Assembly (NCBI RefSeq): GCF_000247695.1
Contig: NW_004624781.1
Location: 9,651,067-9,715,066, forward strand
Length of the DNA: 64,000 nt
Direction: 5' to 3'
DNA from: Heterocephalus glaber
Lineage: Eukaryota; Chordata; Mammalia; Rodentia; Bathyergidae
The position numbers and the translations under genes are program-made. Position 1 is the first letter of the stretch, and each line of letters starts with the position of its first letter. Below, in pieces: positions 13,077 through 23,560 of this stretch. A model generated the notes under the pieces. That model was given only the letters and a program-made list of their open reading frames with translations. It searched no databases and was not told the DNA's origin.

Positions 13077-13295
13077 CGTTCCCTGCCTGCTTTAGAACTG
13101 GACAGTGGATGGCACAGAACTATCTGAGGGGCATTTCCCCAGGTGGATGCCTATGCCACTCTCTGATTACTATAAAGTACGGAGCTGCTCCCTGCTACTT
13201 ATTCCTGCCCTGCCCCTTCTCCAGACGACAGGAAACGGCTCAGTCAGGGCAGAGAACCATCTATCTACCCCTCTAAAACCCCTCTACCCCTGTAC

Positions 13296-13481
13296 CTTGC
13301 AAGCTGTCAACATATCCGACACGGCCTTCCGACTCAGATTGGCGGTAGCAATCACGTCCTCCTGTCTGCACGAGTTCCCAGCTGCCACGGCTTTGGCTGT
13401 CGCCATGGTGATGCCTTTTGTCATCCTTATCGATTCTTCAGGTGATGATGTCTTTTCAGGTACCTCTTTTGTCTGGAACAC
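13296..13481 (-). CDS. TLN2: TLN2 exon 19 of 20: R12, paralogue-diagnostic
   Basis: 186 nt, 62 codons, phase 0-0: VFQTKEVPEKTSSPEESIRM, TKGITMATAKAVAAGNSCRQ, EDVIATANLSRKAVSDMLTA, CK. Acceptor ..ttccag|GTG, donor AAG|gtacag. About talin-1 2158-2219. PEKTSSPEESI and LSRKAVSDML identify talin-2 (talin-1: PAKTSTPEDFI, LSRRAIADML). MTKGITMATAKAVAAGNSCRQEDVI is invariant between paralogues. A second AG nine bases inside (ttccag|ACA) could act as an alternative acceptor dropping VFQ in frame; talin family length favours the one given. Confidence 0.95.
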
Positions 13482-15596
13482 CTGGAAGTCAGAAATGGGA
13501 AGAGGTGAACAAAATTTAAAAACAAAGGACAAGAAATAACTTAGCCTTCTCCAGCCAGGCTTGTGTCTCTGTCTGAAAACCAAGCCAGCAACCTGAAGAA
13601 ACTGTCAAGTAGCAGGAAATTAGAAATTTAATTTCAGAAGAGTGATGCTGTTCTTCCTTTCAGGATTCTAGTGTGCACAAACCTCTCACACCGACACTTG
13701 GCACTCACAGGACAGACATTGACACTGCCCTTCCTGAGGATGGTTGTGTGGCTTCCCACTTCTCTTCCCCCATCCCTGCTGGTGTTTCAGCAATTTTCAG
13801 AAACCCACAGTCCCGACGCTGCTTCTGGGGGCAGGACTGACTGGGATGTATCACTGTAGGCTCCCCCCTCTCTTTAAGCGGGTGTTGGGTTGGGGGAAAT
13901 GAAGCATCAGCTCCTACTATTCTCAGCCTGTGTTACAAATATAACTGCATAATTGTGCAGAAGTGTTCATGTCAAATGTGCCACGGTGACACTGAATTAT
14001 TTAAACACATGCACACACCTCTGGAGAAGCTGAAATACATTAACCACGGTAAGTCAACAGCCCACTTTGGTTTCACCTGTCAGCCAAGTTAAGCTGTTTC
14101 TGGCCGGACCTATTTGATCTTGTCTCTTCAACACCAGTGTCTGGGGCCAGGGCTGTGTGTCCAATGAGTGTCTGTCCCTGCATAGGAAGACCCCATCCCA
14201 GGAGGGGTCTGCCTGTCTTTACCCCTAAGCAATGATGTTTCAGCAGGGAAGACTTCAGAGGAGAAGGGAGGACCCAGACAGCATTCCCACCAGGTGCCAC
14301 CGGTGTTAAACATCACCACTCCTGAAAATGGGCAGGTGCGATCCAGGATCCCAGGACCGCAAACCTCACCTCTGCTCCTGAACACTGCAGTGGAAGGAAG
14401 GCTACAATGCCAGGTCCCCACTCCCGCCATGGGCCTTACGGTACCTGCTGTATGGAATCACAACCCGGCTGAAGCCTGTATCACACTGCTAGACTCAGAA
14501 TGACCAAGTGTCTCTAACTTCCCAGCATAGCTCCAACTTCCAAATCCATTCCATTGCCACCATTAGGCCCGCTCATACCTGTCTGTACCTGGGTCCAGAC
14601 TAGATAGGAAACACCTAGCCTAGGTAGCCAGGTGAGATCACCAGCTTTTGAGTTACTTACTCCTGTAGTTTTTAGGTTCTTCTTTAAACTATGAGCTAAG
14701 CCTATCAACCAAGGCTGGATCTATTAAAGGGAGGACAGAAGAACCCAAGCCCTCTTCACAACACTCAGTAGAACTGCTGATTTCTCTGCTACTCATCAGG
14801 TCACCTTGGAACGGTGACCTGAAGGTGCACAACAACCAGGAGCAGAGGCAGCTTCCTTCCTCCTATCCCCCTCAAAACAGGTTCGTCTGTGATCAGACTT
14901 CCTATTAAAAAGAAATTTCACGGTAAAACCATTCATTGCCAGTGTTTTTCTATTTGTAGGGGTTAGGAAGAGTTGACACACAACCTCATCGCGCTACAGA
15001 GGACAGGTAATGTTCCTGTCATAGTAACTCCAGGTATCTATCTTCACTCTACAGTGATGGCACAAAGCAAAAATGAACAAGGCTGATGTCTACAGGGGCC
15101 AGACAAAGCAACGGGAGTGGGGTTTCAAAGGGAAGTGTCTCGCCTGAAGGCATCTCAGCTTTTCTCCTAAGCACGAAGTTAAGGCTTCAATTCCACACAT
15201 GCACAGCAGCGTGAGTGGCTGTCGCTAGCAATGTAAATCAAGAGAGGCTGCAAGTAGAATCCTTGGTGAGAACACAAGGTGCATATAGGTGGCCACGGTG
15301 ACCTTCCTTGTGGCCAGGAACCTTCTGTAATGCTTCGGTTCATGCGGTAATTTTAATGGAATCAAACCTGGATTGTTCCAAGTGATCAGTTCCTTAATTA
15401 CAATTACAAGTAGATCCTAGCCAAACTCAGTGACGCCTGGGATGAGGAATTACACACACTACTGGAAGGCAGGTACATGAGCCTCCCTAGTTCAGGAGTT
15501 TAGGTAGAACCTCTTTATGTAAAGAATATTGGGGAGCCCCTGCTGCGGTCAGCTGGTGGGAGCTGGTGCAGAGGGAGGAGACTGCTGGCTTCTTAC
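13482..15596 (-). other. TLN2: TLN2 intron between exons 18 and 19
   Basis: 2.1 kb with no recognisable young repeat, RNA gene or coding exon. Several short open frames overlap here on both strands, but none has recognisable composition or family likeness. Confidence 0.8.
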
Positions 15597-15713
15597 CGTG
15601 AGCTCCTGCTTTATGTACTCAATGGTGGCCTCAAGTGCTCTTGTGCCCCGGGTGGCCTCATCCTCCACTGCCTTCACAGTCTTGAGGAGAGAGGTGACAT
15701 TTGTCACCATCAC
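15597..15713 (-). CDS. TLN2: TLN2 exon 18 of 20: R11 to R12
   Basis: 117 nt, 39 codons, phase 0-0: VMVTNVTSLLKTVKAVEDEA then TRGTRALEATIEYIKQELT. Acceptor ..tactcag|GTG, donor ACG|gtaaga. About talin-1 2119-2157, the last R11 helix and the start of R12 (about 2141). KVMVTNVTSLLKTVKAVEDEAT is nearly invariant in talins. TIEYIKQELT marks talin-2 (talin-1 TTEHIRQELA). Confidence 0.95.
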
Positions 15714-15888
15714 CTGAGTAGGAAGAGAGACAAGAGATAGTACACTGCTTGAGGTCCTGTCCCTAGTCCTTTTACTTCAGTGCCACAGGCAAGGACACCT
15801 CTCTCTCATGTATGTGAGAGAGGCGCTCACATGTGGGTTCTCCCAACTCTCTCTGGGGATTCCTTCACCCCTCATAGCTCCACCCCAC

Positions 15889-16014
15889 CTTGGCAGCCCC
15901 CTTGAGCTGGTACATGGAAGGGTCATCGGCTGGCTTGCTGGCAGCTCCTTTGGTAGCACCAATGAGATCGGAGAGGGCCTTGGCCACATCTTTGATGGCG
16001 TTGATCAACACTAC
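15889..16014 (-). CDS. TLN2: TLN2 exon 17 of 20: R11 helix with IBS2 lysines
   Basis: 126 nt, 42 codons, phase 0-0: VVLINAIKDVAKALSDLIGA to DPSMYQLKGAAK. Acceptor ..ttccag|GTA, donor AAG|gtgggg. About talin-1 2077-2118. The two lysines of IKDVAKA (codons 15991-15993 and 15979-15981) align, within one position, with the talin-1 lysines 2085/2089 recalled as essential for IBS2 binding to integrin beta tails. The loop KPADDPSMYQLKG is typical talin-2. It lies only 175 nt from exon 18, the shortest intron here. Confidence 0.95.
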
Positions 16015-16399
16015 CTGGAAGAGAGCACAGAGCCCGGGTGAGGACATGCTAACTGCTGACACCCCACGGGCATTCAGTGTAGGGCAGGCTGGGGCGAGGG
16101 GAACAAGAGAAAGGGAGGTCCCTCCACTAGGGGCTGTATAAGACACCCTTGGAGATTGGGATGCAGGAACTTGGACTTGAAGTTGCTCTGGGGAACGCTG
16201 ACATTGAGCCAGGATGGAGAACCTGGATCTACACACACAGCTTCTTTCAAGCCTCCAAGGTGGCAACTGCAGGCACACTGTCAAACTGTGCCCCAAGACA
16301 CAGAGAACAAAACCCTAACCTTGTGCCTGGCTGCATAGCAGTCCTAGAGAGGTAGGTTAGGGCAAAGGCCCTGGTTTTACTTCCCCAGTATGGCAGAAA

Positions 16400-16720
16400 A
16401 AAAACGAAACACCACAAAATTCTGGAATATATGACAAGATGGATGACTCTAGAGCTCATTATGCTAAGTGACTAAGTCACAGAAGTTCGAACAATACACA
16501 GTCCCTTGCATATGAGGTATCTAAAACAGTCAACTCACAGAAGCAGAAGAGAATAGTGGTTGTCAGAGGGAAGGGAAGGGGAAGAGGCAGTTTCTAGTTT
16601 CTAGCCAATGAGTACAAAGTTTCATTTTGAGCAAGATGACCTGCGGCACTGCGTGGGGTCTACACCTCATGCTACAGAACTGCTCGGGCCAATCGCATTC
16701 TTACTCTAACAAAAAAACCA
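16400..16720 (+). mobile_element. Old LINE-1 3'-like fragment
   Basis: Reads gacaagatggatgactctag, attatgctaagtgactaagt, then tgcatatgaggtatctaaaa and agaatagtggttgtcagagg, all familiar from old L1 3' UTRs. Confidence 0.5.
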
Positions 16721-17314
16721 AATAAAGGTGGGCAGGGGAAGAGACTGAATTCAAGGAAAGTCACCGAAGCCGAGTGGTGGGTACATAGGAGCTCATTTTT
16801 TGATTCTACTTTGGAGCTTGATAAAAATTAGTAATTTGATACATTTCTGTATGTTAAAAGACTTAAATCCTCCTGGATGAGTCACTTCTCAGCTGCATGG
16901 AGTGAGTACAGCCTGCTTGGGCTGTGTGGTTCCAGCTTTTTCCTTCTGCATGGGGTAAACACAGCTACAGGCAGGGATTTCTGCAATGGCCTAGAATTCC
17001 GTAGTGAGGTTTCCAAGTAAAAATCCAGCAGAAGGGATATGTGGGGACATGGGAAGTTTTCCTCATGAGGCTCACTGCCCTGGAGGACACCAGGAAGGAA
17101 TGGGGCTGGTCTTCCACCCAGGCACTGATTCTGTCCACACAGATGGGATGACTGGGTGCAGGGTAGGCAGTAGGAACTGGAGAGATTGCCACTGAGTGGT
17201 GCTGAGAAGAGCAAGAAGAGAGGGGTTTAAGTTCTGCACTCTAGGAAAGGGGAGCATCCATTTATTGATGACCCTGGGAAGACCTCTCATGTTCATGGAT
17301 TGGCATAATTAATT

Positions 17315-17489
17315 CAGTGGCACCTCGGTTCACGAACTTAATTCATTCTACTATTCTGGAAAAGATGGCTGCAGTTGTGTTTGTCACCTGATGCAGAGTT
17401 TGCAAACAAAAGCGAAATTTTGCTGAACACTTCTGTTTGCAAACCACATTGTTCGAAAACAAACTCCTTCATGAACTGAGGTACTGCTG
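17315..17489. mobile_element. MITE with terminal inverted repeats (Tigger/pogo-like)
   Basis: The left end cagtggcacctcggttcacg and the reverse complement of the right end (cagcagtacctcagttcatg) match over about 20 bases with few changes. CAG...CTG termini and a TA after the right end fit pogo/Tigger-type elements. It is about 175 bp with no coding capacity. Family name is uncertain. Confidence 0.6.
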
Positions 17490-17649
17490 TATTGTGAAAA
17501 TGGCCATATTACCAAAAGTGATCTACAGACACAATGCAATCCCTATCAAACTTTCAATTATGCACTTCACAGAACTAGAAAAACAGTCCTAAACTTCACA
17601 TGAAAATACAAAAGACTCAGAACAGCCAACATCAAAAGAGCAAGGCTGG

Positions 17650-17740
17650 GGCTGGGGATGTAGCTCAGTGGCACCGTGCCTGCCTGGCAAGTGCAAGGTC
17701 CTGAGCTCAATTCCCAGTACCAGGAGAAAAAAAAAAAAAA
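17650..17740 (+). mobile_element. ID-like SINE within the L1
   Basis: Body ggctggggatgtagctcagt ... ctcaattcccagtacc and a long A tail. Perfect 14-bp duplications aagagcaaggctgg at 17636-17649 and 17741-17754. Confidence 0.92.
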
Positions 17741-18021
17741 AAGAGCAAGGCTGGAGGCGACCCAACACCCAATTTCAAATTATACCACAAGGGCATAGTA
17801 AAAAAAAGGGGCATGTACCAGCCTCCAAAATGGACCAATGGAATAAAGCATACAAACAAACCTACACAACTACAGCCATCTGATTCTTCACAAATGGGCC
17901 AGAAACATAGGTTGGAGAAAAGACAGCCTCTTTAACAAATGTTGCTGGGAAAACTGGATACCCCCTGGTAGAAGGCTGAAACTAGACCCCTCTCTTTTAC
18001 CCTGTACAAAAATCAATTCAA

Positions 18022-18190
18022 GCCAGGTGTGGCACTGCCCACCTGTAATCCCAGCACTCGTGAGGCTGAGGCAGAAAGATTGCCATGAGTTTGGGGCCAG
18101 TGTGGGCTACCTAGTGAGTTCAAGGTCAGCCTGAACTACATAGAAAGACCCTCTCTCATAACAAAGCAAAGCAAATCAAAAGAAAAAAAG
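18022..18190 (+). mobile_element. B1 SINE (7SL-derived) within the L1
   Basis: gccaggtgtggcactgccca, cctgtaatcccagcactcgt and gaggctgaggcagaaagatt are B1/Alu-type. The following part repeats itself (gtgggctacctagtgagttc / cctgaactacatagaaagac), the internal duplication typical of rodent B1. An A-rich tail follows. Confidence 0.85.
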
Positions 18191-18628
18191 ATGTAGGGAA
18201 AAAGGAACCCTTCTGCGCTGCCAGTGGGAATGTAAATTAGTACAGTCACTATGGAAATCAGTGTGGAGATTCCTAAAAAATCTAAAACTATAACTACTGT
18301 AGGCCCAGCTACACCACTCCTCAGTATACACCTGAAGGAATTAAAACAGCATTCTACAGGGATAACTGCATGCCAATATTTACTACGGCACAATTCACAA
18401 CAGCCAAGATATGGAGCCAGCCTAGGTGCCACCAACAGAAGAATGGATAAAGAAATTGTGGCAATATATACAAAGTGGAATGTCATTCAGCTGTAAAGAA
18501 GAACAAAATTGTGTCATTTGCAGGAAAATGGATGAAACTGGAGATCATCGTGTTAAGTGATATGAGCCAGACTCAAAGACAAATGTCACATTTTCCCTAA
18601 TAGGTGGAGTCAAAAAAGAATGACATGA

Positions 18629-18705
18629 TCCGCCACCTGCCTCGCAAGTGCGAGGTCCCAAGTTTGATCCCTGGTACCAAAACAAAAAAACCAAAAAAAC
18701 CAAAT
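18629..18705 (+). mobile_element. 5'-truncated ID-like SINE with target duplication
   Basis: Only the second half is present: ccgccacctgcctcgcaagt ... gtttgatccctggtacc plus A/C tail; box A is missing. Perfect 12-bp duplications agaatgacatga at 18617-18628 and 18706-18717 show it inserted already truncated. Confidence 0.88.
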
Positions 18706-19377
18706 AGAATGACATGAAAGTAGAAAGTAGAAGGGAGATAATTATTATATAAGAGGAAGGGAACAAGAGGAAAAAGAAAGGGAGTGTAGGTTAGGGTAAC
18801 GAGGGATAGAAAAAGTTATTAATAAAATTAGTAAGAGATTGTGACGTGGACATGAATTTATGAAGTGAAAAGGTATCCACTATATTCTGTTAAGTAAAAC
18901 GGCAGGTGTATGGCATTGCCAAGTTTTTATTTTCAAAAATGCATTCATGGATAGAGAGAGCAAGAAGCTGTCTAGAATGGTATTCACGAGAATAGTATTT
19001 TCATGTCTCTGGGAGTGAGATGCTGAACATGTCTTTGTTTACTTTTTGACTGTGCTATCATAAAATGTTTCTAGGCGGAAGAAATTCAGACTTCCTTGAA
19101 GTATGGGAGGTGATGGCTATCACTGGATATATCAGCTTGGATAATCAGCTTGCAATCAGATGGATATCATACTAATCAGCTTGACTGTAGTAATCACTTC
19201 CCAACATATATGTCTCTCAAAATGTGATGTTGTACATCTTAAATATATATGATTTTTTCAATTATACTCCGTAAAAAGAGAGAAGAGAATAAAATCTTCT
19301 TCCTCCAAGCCCTCTTCTAAGGCCAGGTGCCCGGTGGATGTGGGAGGCGAAGAGGACTTGCTCGGAGCTGTCCCTAC

Positions 19378-19561
19378 CTGGGTCTCGGGGTCGTCGGAGC
19401 CCAGACTGGCTGCCCCTAGCTTGACCACCTCGGCGAGCTGCGTGATGGTGGCTGCTGAGGACTGAGCGGCTTGGGCCAGCTTGTCTGGAGTGGACGCAGC
19501 CCCGGACACGAGCAGCTTTGTGTCCTCCACCAAGGCCTTGGCTGTCTTCAGAATGTTCTCC
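19378..19561 (-). CDS. TLN2: TLN2 exon 16 of 20: R11
   Basis: 184 nt: one base completes the split arginine, then 61 codons ENILKTAKALVEDTKLLVSG, AASTPDKLAQAAQSSAATIT, ending ASLGSDDPETQ. Acceptor ..cctcag|GGA, donor CAG|gtaggg. About talin-1 2015-2076. SGAASTPDK and TITQLAEVV are talin-2-type where talin-1 has QNAAGSQEK and TITRLADVV. R11 helices carry a cryptic vinculin site and IBS2. Exons 15 and 16 together are 351 nt and in frame with their neighbours. Confidence 0.95.
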
Positions 19562-20531
19562 CTGAGGGGCAGAGGGGTGGGGACAAAGGGCAACACTTGC
19601 TTACTTGCAGTTAGGAAGGAAAGTTGTTCACAGGTGGCTTTGGAGGGGAGAGGTTGTGTGTTCTGCCTCTCTTATCGAGGAGCCTATGTCTTGCATGTGG
19701 GTGAAGTGGGGGCAGGAGAGGAAGGCCACCCAGTAGGCACGAGTCAGGAGGTAATAGGAAGCCCCACACAGGGTTTGGGCCCATGGTGTTGGCTGCTGAC
19801 CCCAGCCTGCAGGCTAAGTGAGCTCTTTTTTCCTGTGGCCCCTGCTGTGCCCTAAGACACCTGAGAGCCTCAGCAAGCTACGAGGATGCGCAGGTTGGGG
19901 CACCTTTTCCAGAGGGCCAGGCTTTGGGAAGAATAACAGAGCACAGGGAGTCTCCTCCCTCGCCCAGCCCTGAGTTGGAGAGAGAAAGAAAGGGGCTCGA
20001 CAAGTGGCGAGGACTCAGGGTCCCCACCTATACATACAGAGCCCCAGCACCAGCCTTCTCAGCGCAGGCCCTGGAGAGCCAGCAGGCTTCAAGACACGAC
20101 AATTGTTAAACGCGCCTACCCATCACTCCCCATCCTGCTGGGTGGGTGGGCCACCAGACGAGCTGCTCTCTGGCCACCCGTGAGACATCAAAACACTATT
20201 GTGGGGCTGGGGATGTAGCTCAGCAGCACAGCACCTGCCCGGCAAGTGTGAGGCCCTAAGTTTGATTCCCGGTACCAAAAAAACACCCCCCAAAACAAAA
20301 ACACTATTGTGCACAGGGGCAGGCTGCTTCTAGCGCCACCAAGACCAAGTGCAAACAGGACTCTGCTGACAGCTGGCAAAAGGGACTTATTCTGATTTGG
20401 CGGCTCTCATTTCCCACCCATACATCTTTCTTGTTGAAATCCAAACAGAGGCCCCCATTTCTGGTCCCCAGGCAGCATGACCAAAGCTATCATGAGTTCA
20501 GGGCAAGCCGGTCCGAGCCCCCGCCCGGTAC
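19562..20531 (-). other. TLN2: TLN2 intron between exons 15 and 16
   Basis: 970 nt holding one ID-like SINE (20204-20297) with perfect target-site duplications; otherwise GC-rich unique sequence with no recognised feature. Confidence 0.85.
20204..20297 (+). mobile_element. ID-like SINE
   Basis: Body gggctggggatgtagctcag ... gtttgattcccggtacc. Perfect 14-bp duplications aaaacactattgtg at 20190-20203 and 20298-20311. Confidence 0.92.
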
Positions 20532-20698
20532 CTGTGGTCTGCAAAAGTCTCGCTGTTCTCTGCGTTCAGGGTCCCTGCAGTCGCAAACATGATGGTGGTG
20601 TCCAGGTCGGCGATGATCCCAGACACGGCAGTGGCAGCTGTGATACATGCTTGGGTCCCCTTGTTTCCAGCCTGGAGAGCCGAGAGCACCAAGGACAC
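20532..20698 (-). CDS. TLN2: TLN2 exon 15 of 20: end of R10 / start of R11
   Basis: 167 nt: 55 codons plus two bases (AG) of a split arginine; downstream intron phase 2. Reads VSLVLSALQAGNKGTQACIT, AATAVSGIIADLDTTIMFAT, then AGTLNAENSETFADH. Acceptor ..ctacag|GTG, donor CAG|gtaccg. About talin-1 1960-2014. VSLVLSALQA completes the VBS3 helix. GIIADLDTTIMFATAGTLN is identical in talin-1 as I recall it. From here (about 1974) starts R11, part of the second integrin-binding site (IBS2). Confidence 0.95.
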
Positions 20699-20804
20699 CT
20701 GTAGGTAGAAAAGGATCATGAAGGGAGCCAGAGCCCCAAAGCGTGACCACTTTGCAAACACAGAATTCTCTCTCCTGGGGTTCACCGCGCAGGCCTAGAA
20801 TCAA

Positions 20805-20960
20805 CAGCCTCGGTCAGAACAACCAGCTCTGTCACTTACAGGCACACAGCTTTGGGCAAGTGGTTTCACTGCTGTGGGCCTGAGTTTCTTTATCTGTAAA
20901 ATGGGGCTTTCACTTCTTACCATTCCGGATTGATGGGAGAATTAATGCATTCACCATGGG
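20805..20960 (+). mobile_element. MIR SINE
   Basis: gggcaagtggtttcactgct, then gagtttctttatctgtaaaa, then tggg matches the MIR core and tail. Confidence 0.65.
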
Positions 20961-21539
20961 GCCGTAATTAACATCTCAGTGCCAGGCAGCTCTGAAGTAC
21001 TGGTGGTACATGCATGACTGTCCCATTGGGCAGCATGGGACAGTAACACGAGTAGCTCTGGTGCTTCAAGTTGGCGCTAATGTGCCAAGGAGGAAAACTA
21101 ATGTATGCAAAATGCCTAGCAAGGCATCTGCACAGCCTGTGTTCAGTCGAGGGTGGATGCTAATGTTGGTGTTGCTGCTGTGATGTTTCTGAATCACAGT
21201 AAGGGGCCTGAGGATTTGGTTCCTGCGGAACATGTGGCCACTTCCTTCCCCTTTAGTCAGATGCTTGGGAGGAATGGCCATTGCTGAGATCAGCCTTTCT
21301 TTACCTGGCCCCCTCATGGCTGGAAATTCTCCAGAGTGGATCCCAGCAAGACTGGAATGCAGAGCAGACCTCACACACAGTCTTTCTGCTCCTACTGCTG
21401 CTGCATGCCACCATCCACCACCCAACAGTGATGCAGTGACCCAAGGGTCAGTGAGTTGGTTAAGGGTCCCACCCATTGCGTTCCACCTCGGAAACATCTG
21501 CTGCCAGCTCCCATTCCTCAGCCCCTTGGAACACCCCCC

Positions 21540-21920
21540 TGCTCCCAGAGACACTTGCATAAGCCAGGCCTGGCCACCCCACGCTCCTGCTTGTAATTCA
21601 ACCACGTGTATTCTCTGGTTTCTCTTCAGATCATGTAAGTCTTTTGCCTTTTACAATCCATCCATCAACTTCACCACCTCTCTCCACACCTGCCAGTTTT
21701 CTTCCTTCCCAGACACATTTGCCTTTTCACCCTGGGTCTGAGTTCAGTCTTTGAGGTCCCTCCCTGTTCTCTCCAGCCAATGATCCACTCATCCTGCAAG
21801 ATGCAGCTGGATCCCCAGCGGGTCACCTCCCCTGCTTCTCCTGGCAGAGACAACTCTGCTTGGTGTGATTTCACAGCACGTTGTTCTTGCTCCCGGGACA
21901 CCCACTATACTGAATGCTAA
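21540..21920 (+). mobile_element. L2-like 3' stretch
   Basis: Pyrimidine-rich text such as cttccttcccagacacattt, then gtcacctcccctgcttctcc recalls degenerate L2 3' ends. Low certainty by eye. Confidence 0.3.
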
Positions 21921-23132
21921 GGACAGTGGCCAGGTCAGCAGCCAGAGGCTCTTGGAGGTCAGGAGCCCCATGAAAATCTGTGTGTGCACACCAGCCACCA
22001 GACTTGGGCTGACTCAAAGAACAGCCAGTATATGCTTTGTAAATATACTTCTTGAAAACTGCTGACCACGGGAGCCACAGCATAAGCAAGAGGCGCAGAG
22101 TCTGGGGTGCTCTTTTCCCTGCTGCTTGGATCTCAGCAGAGGTAAGACACAGCCAAGCACAAGGGACATGGGGACCATGTCCCGAGCCCCCACCATGGCC
22201 CAAGAGCAGCCCCAGGAGCTGTTTCTCTTCCCTGTTTGCCTGATCCTCCTTTAAATGCCAGTGAGTCCTAGCAAGAAAGGAACAGTGGCACAGAGCTGGC
22301 CGAGGAATGAGGCTAGCAGTTTCCAGAAAGACCTCTCAGAGGATGGTTGACAAAAGCCAAGGGGGAAAGGACAGAGTCCAGAAACAATGTCCCACCCACT
22401 GAGAAAGGTGTGCATGGTCAGCAGTTGTCTACTGAGCATCCACCATTCACTAAATAGGACACAAGGGCAGACAAGCCAGGGGCTCAGGGGCTGGGGTGCC
22501 TGATCTACACCACCAAGACAGGTAAGGATGACATGGGGTGTACCAAGTGTGGGTGGGATGCTGAAGAGGCATGGGGTGTGTAGCAAGAAATGGTAAAAAT
22601 ACCGGCTAAGAATTGGCTTCCTTCCCTCCTTCTCCAACTGTCCTTGATCAGGGGCCACTTGCTGGGACAGGGAAGTAGGCCAAAACTGGCTCAGGAAGAT
22701 CATGCTGCCCGGCCATGACACACAGCCTAAGGGTCCCCCACTGTCCCACTGCTCCCCCCACTAAAACACATCAATGGGGACCTCGGCAAGAGCAACTTCC
22801 ACAACAAGGAAAGGCTTTGAAAGGAGGGAAAATGCCTTCCTCAAGCTGACAGATTTATTTCCTCATCCTGTAGAGGCCAGAGGGGCTGGACAGTCCTGTG
22901 GGCTGTGGCTCAGCCTGGGTGACAGGCATTGGATAGAGCAGCTTCTGTGGGGTGGGTTCCAGGTGAGGCTCCCCCTGGCCTGACCTCCAGTCCTGAGGCC
23001 AAGTTTCTGAACAGTACAGAGCTCTGTGCACTACAAACTATAGGGAGAGGGCAGAGCCACCAAAGCATGGACACGTCAGCTTGGGCTTTGTGCAGCCTGC
23101 AGAAGAGCTCTGCAAAGCAGAGGTCCACACGT

Positions 23133-23223
23133 GGCTGGGGTGCTGCTCAGGGGTAGTTTGCTTGCCTAGCATGCACAAGGTCGTGGGTTTGATCCCCAGC
23201 ACCACAGAAAAAGGAAAAAAATA
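23133..23223 (+). mobile_element. Older ID-like SINE
   Basis: ggctggggtgctgctcaggg ... gtttgatccccagcacca followed by an A-rich tail. Closer to the general rodent ID consensus than the young copies, and without a clear duplication. Confidence 0.8.
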
Positions 23224-23439
23224 CTGAAGGAGAACAAAAGAACTACCGGGCATGAAAGGACCATTTTTATGGGGCCTTCTTAACCAGAGGAAACTTCCTG
23301 AAAAGTTTTAGAGGAAAGTTTATAGCGGCTAGTCTGTATTCAATGCTGAACTATCTATGTGGCATGGTGCCAGGAACTGTTAGGCGTATCATCATGTTTC
23401 TTTTCTTCTTTTATTTCTTTTAAAAAAATTTTTCAAAAA

Positions 23440-23560
23440 ATTTTAAAAATATATATATTTATTGGTACATTTTAGGTAGAAAATACACTTACGTTTATCA
23501 CTGGGTGCTTGTACCAGAACATGATGCATCTTAGTTCTTATTTTTTCTCCCATTAGTATC
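23440..23560 (-). mobile_element. LINE-1 3' tail, minus
   Basis: Reverse complement (gtacaagcacccagtgataa, then acctaaaatgtaccaataaa) matches the end of the L1 at 1-535. Only the last part of the element is kept, a typical 5' truncation. Confidence 0.75.

Larger units (their letters stand above)
9844..13295 (-). other. TLN2: TLN2 intron between exons 19 and 20
   Basis: 3.45 kb. Contains an L1M-like 3' fragment (about 11035-11350), a MIR (about 12058-12200), an L2-like stretch (about 12300-12430) and the C9/G11 tract at 13042-13076. At 10338-10480 lies an AT-rich segment (ggttgtcagataaaa...) that looks like an old interspersed repeat tail, family not named. Nothing coding is seen. Confidence 0.85.
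17490..18850 (+). mobile_element. LINE-1 ORF2/3' end, with SINEs inserted
   Basis: From about 17497 the frame reads [18 protein letters not shown], the conserved C-terminal part of L1 ORF2. Later L1 3'-end words include gtgggaatgtaaattagtac, ggataaagaaattgtggcaa and aaaatggatgaaactggaga. It is broken by SINEs at 17650, 18022 and 18629, and coding is disrupted by stops. Confidence 0.85.
16015..19377 (-). other. TLN2: TLN2 intron between exons 16 and 17
   Basis: 3.4 kb, the most TE-dense intron. It has an L1 3'-like fragment (about 16400-16720), a TIR-bearing MITE (17315-17489), an L1 ORF2/3' fragment (17490-18850) interrupted by an ID-like SINE, a B1 and a 5'-truncated SINE. All of these lie on the + strand, antisense to TLN2, except the MITE, whose orientation is ambiguous. 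Confidence 0.85.

Noticed and set aside
13296..13481. Processed talin pseudogene
   Set aside because: Exons are separated by introns with GT/AG borders and there are no stops or frameshifts across 915 codons.
15865..16296. 143-codon minus-strand open frame starting upstream of exon 17
   Set aside because: Only the part 15889-16014 is talin; the extension upstream is intronic read-through past the acceptor.
21066..21741. Overlapping 179- and 169-codon open frames on opposite strands
   Set aside because: Both lie in a TLN2 intron over L2-like text with no recognised domain; opposite-strand overlap is typical of chance.
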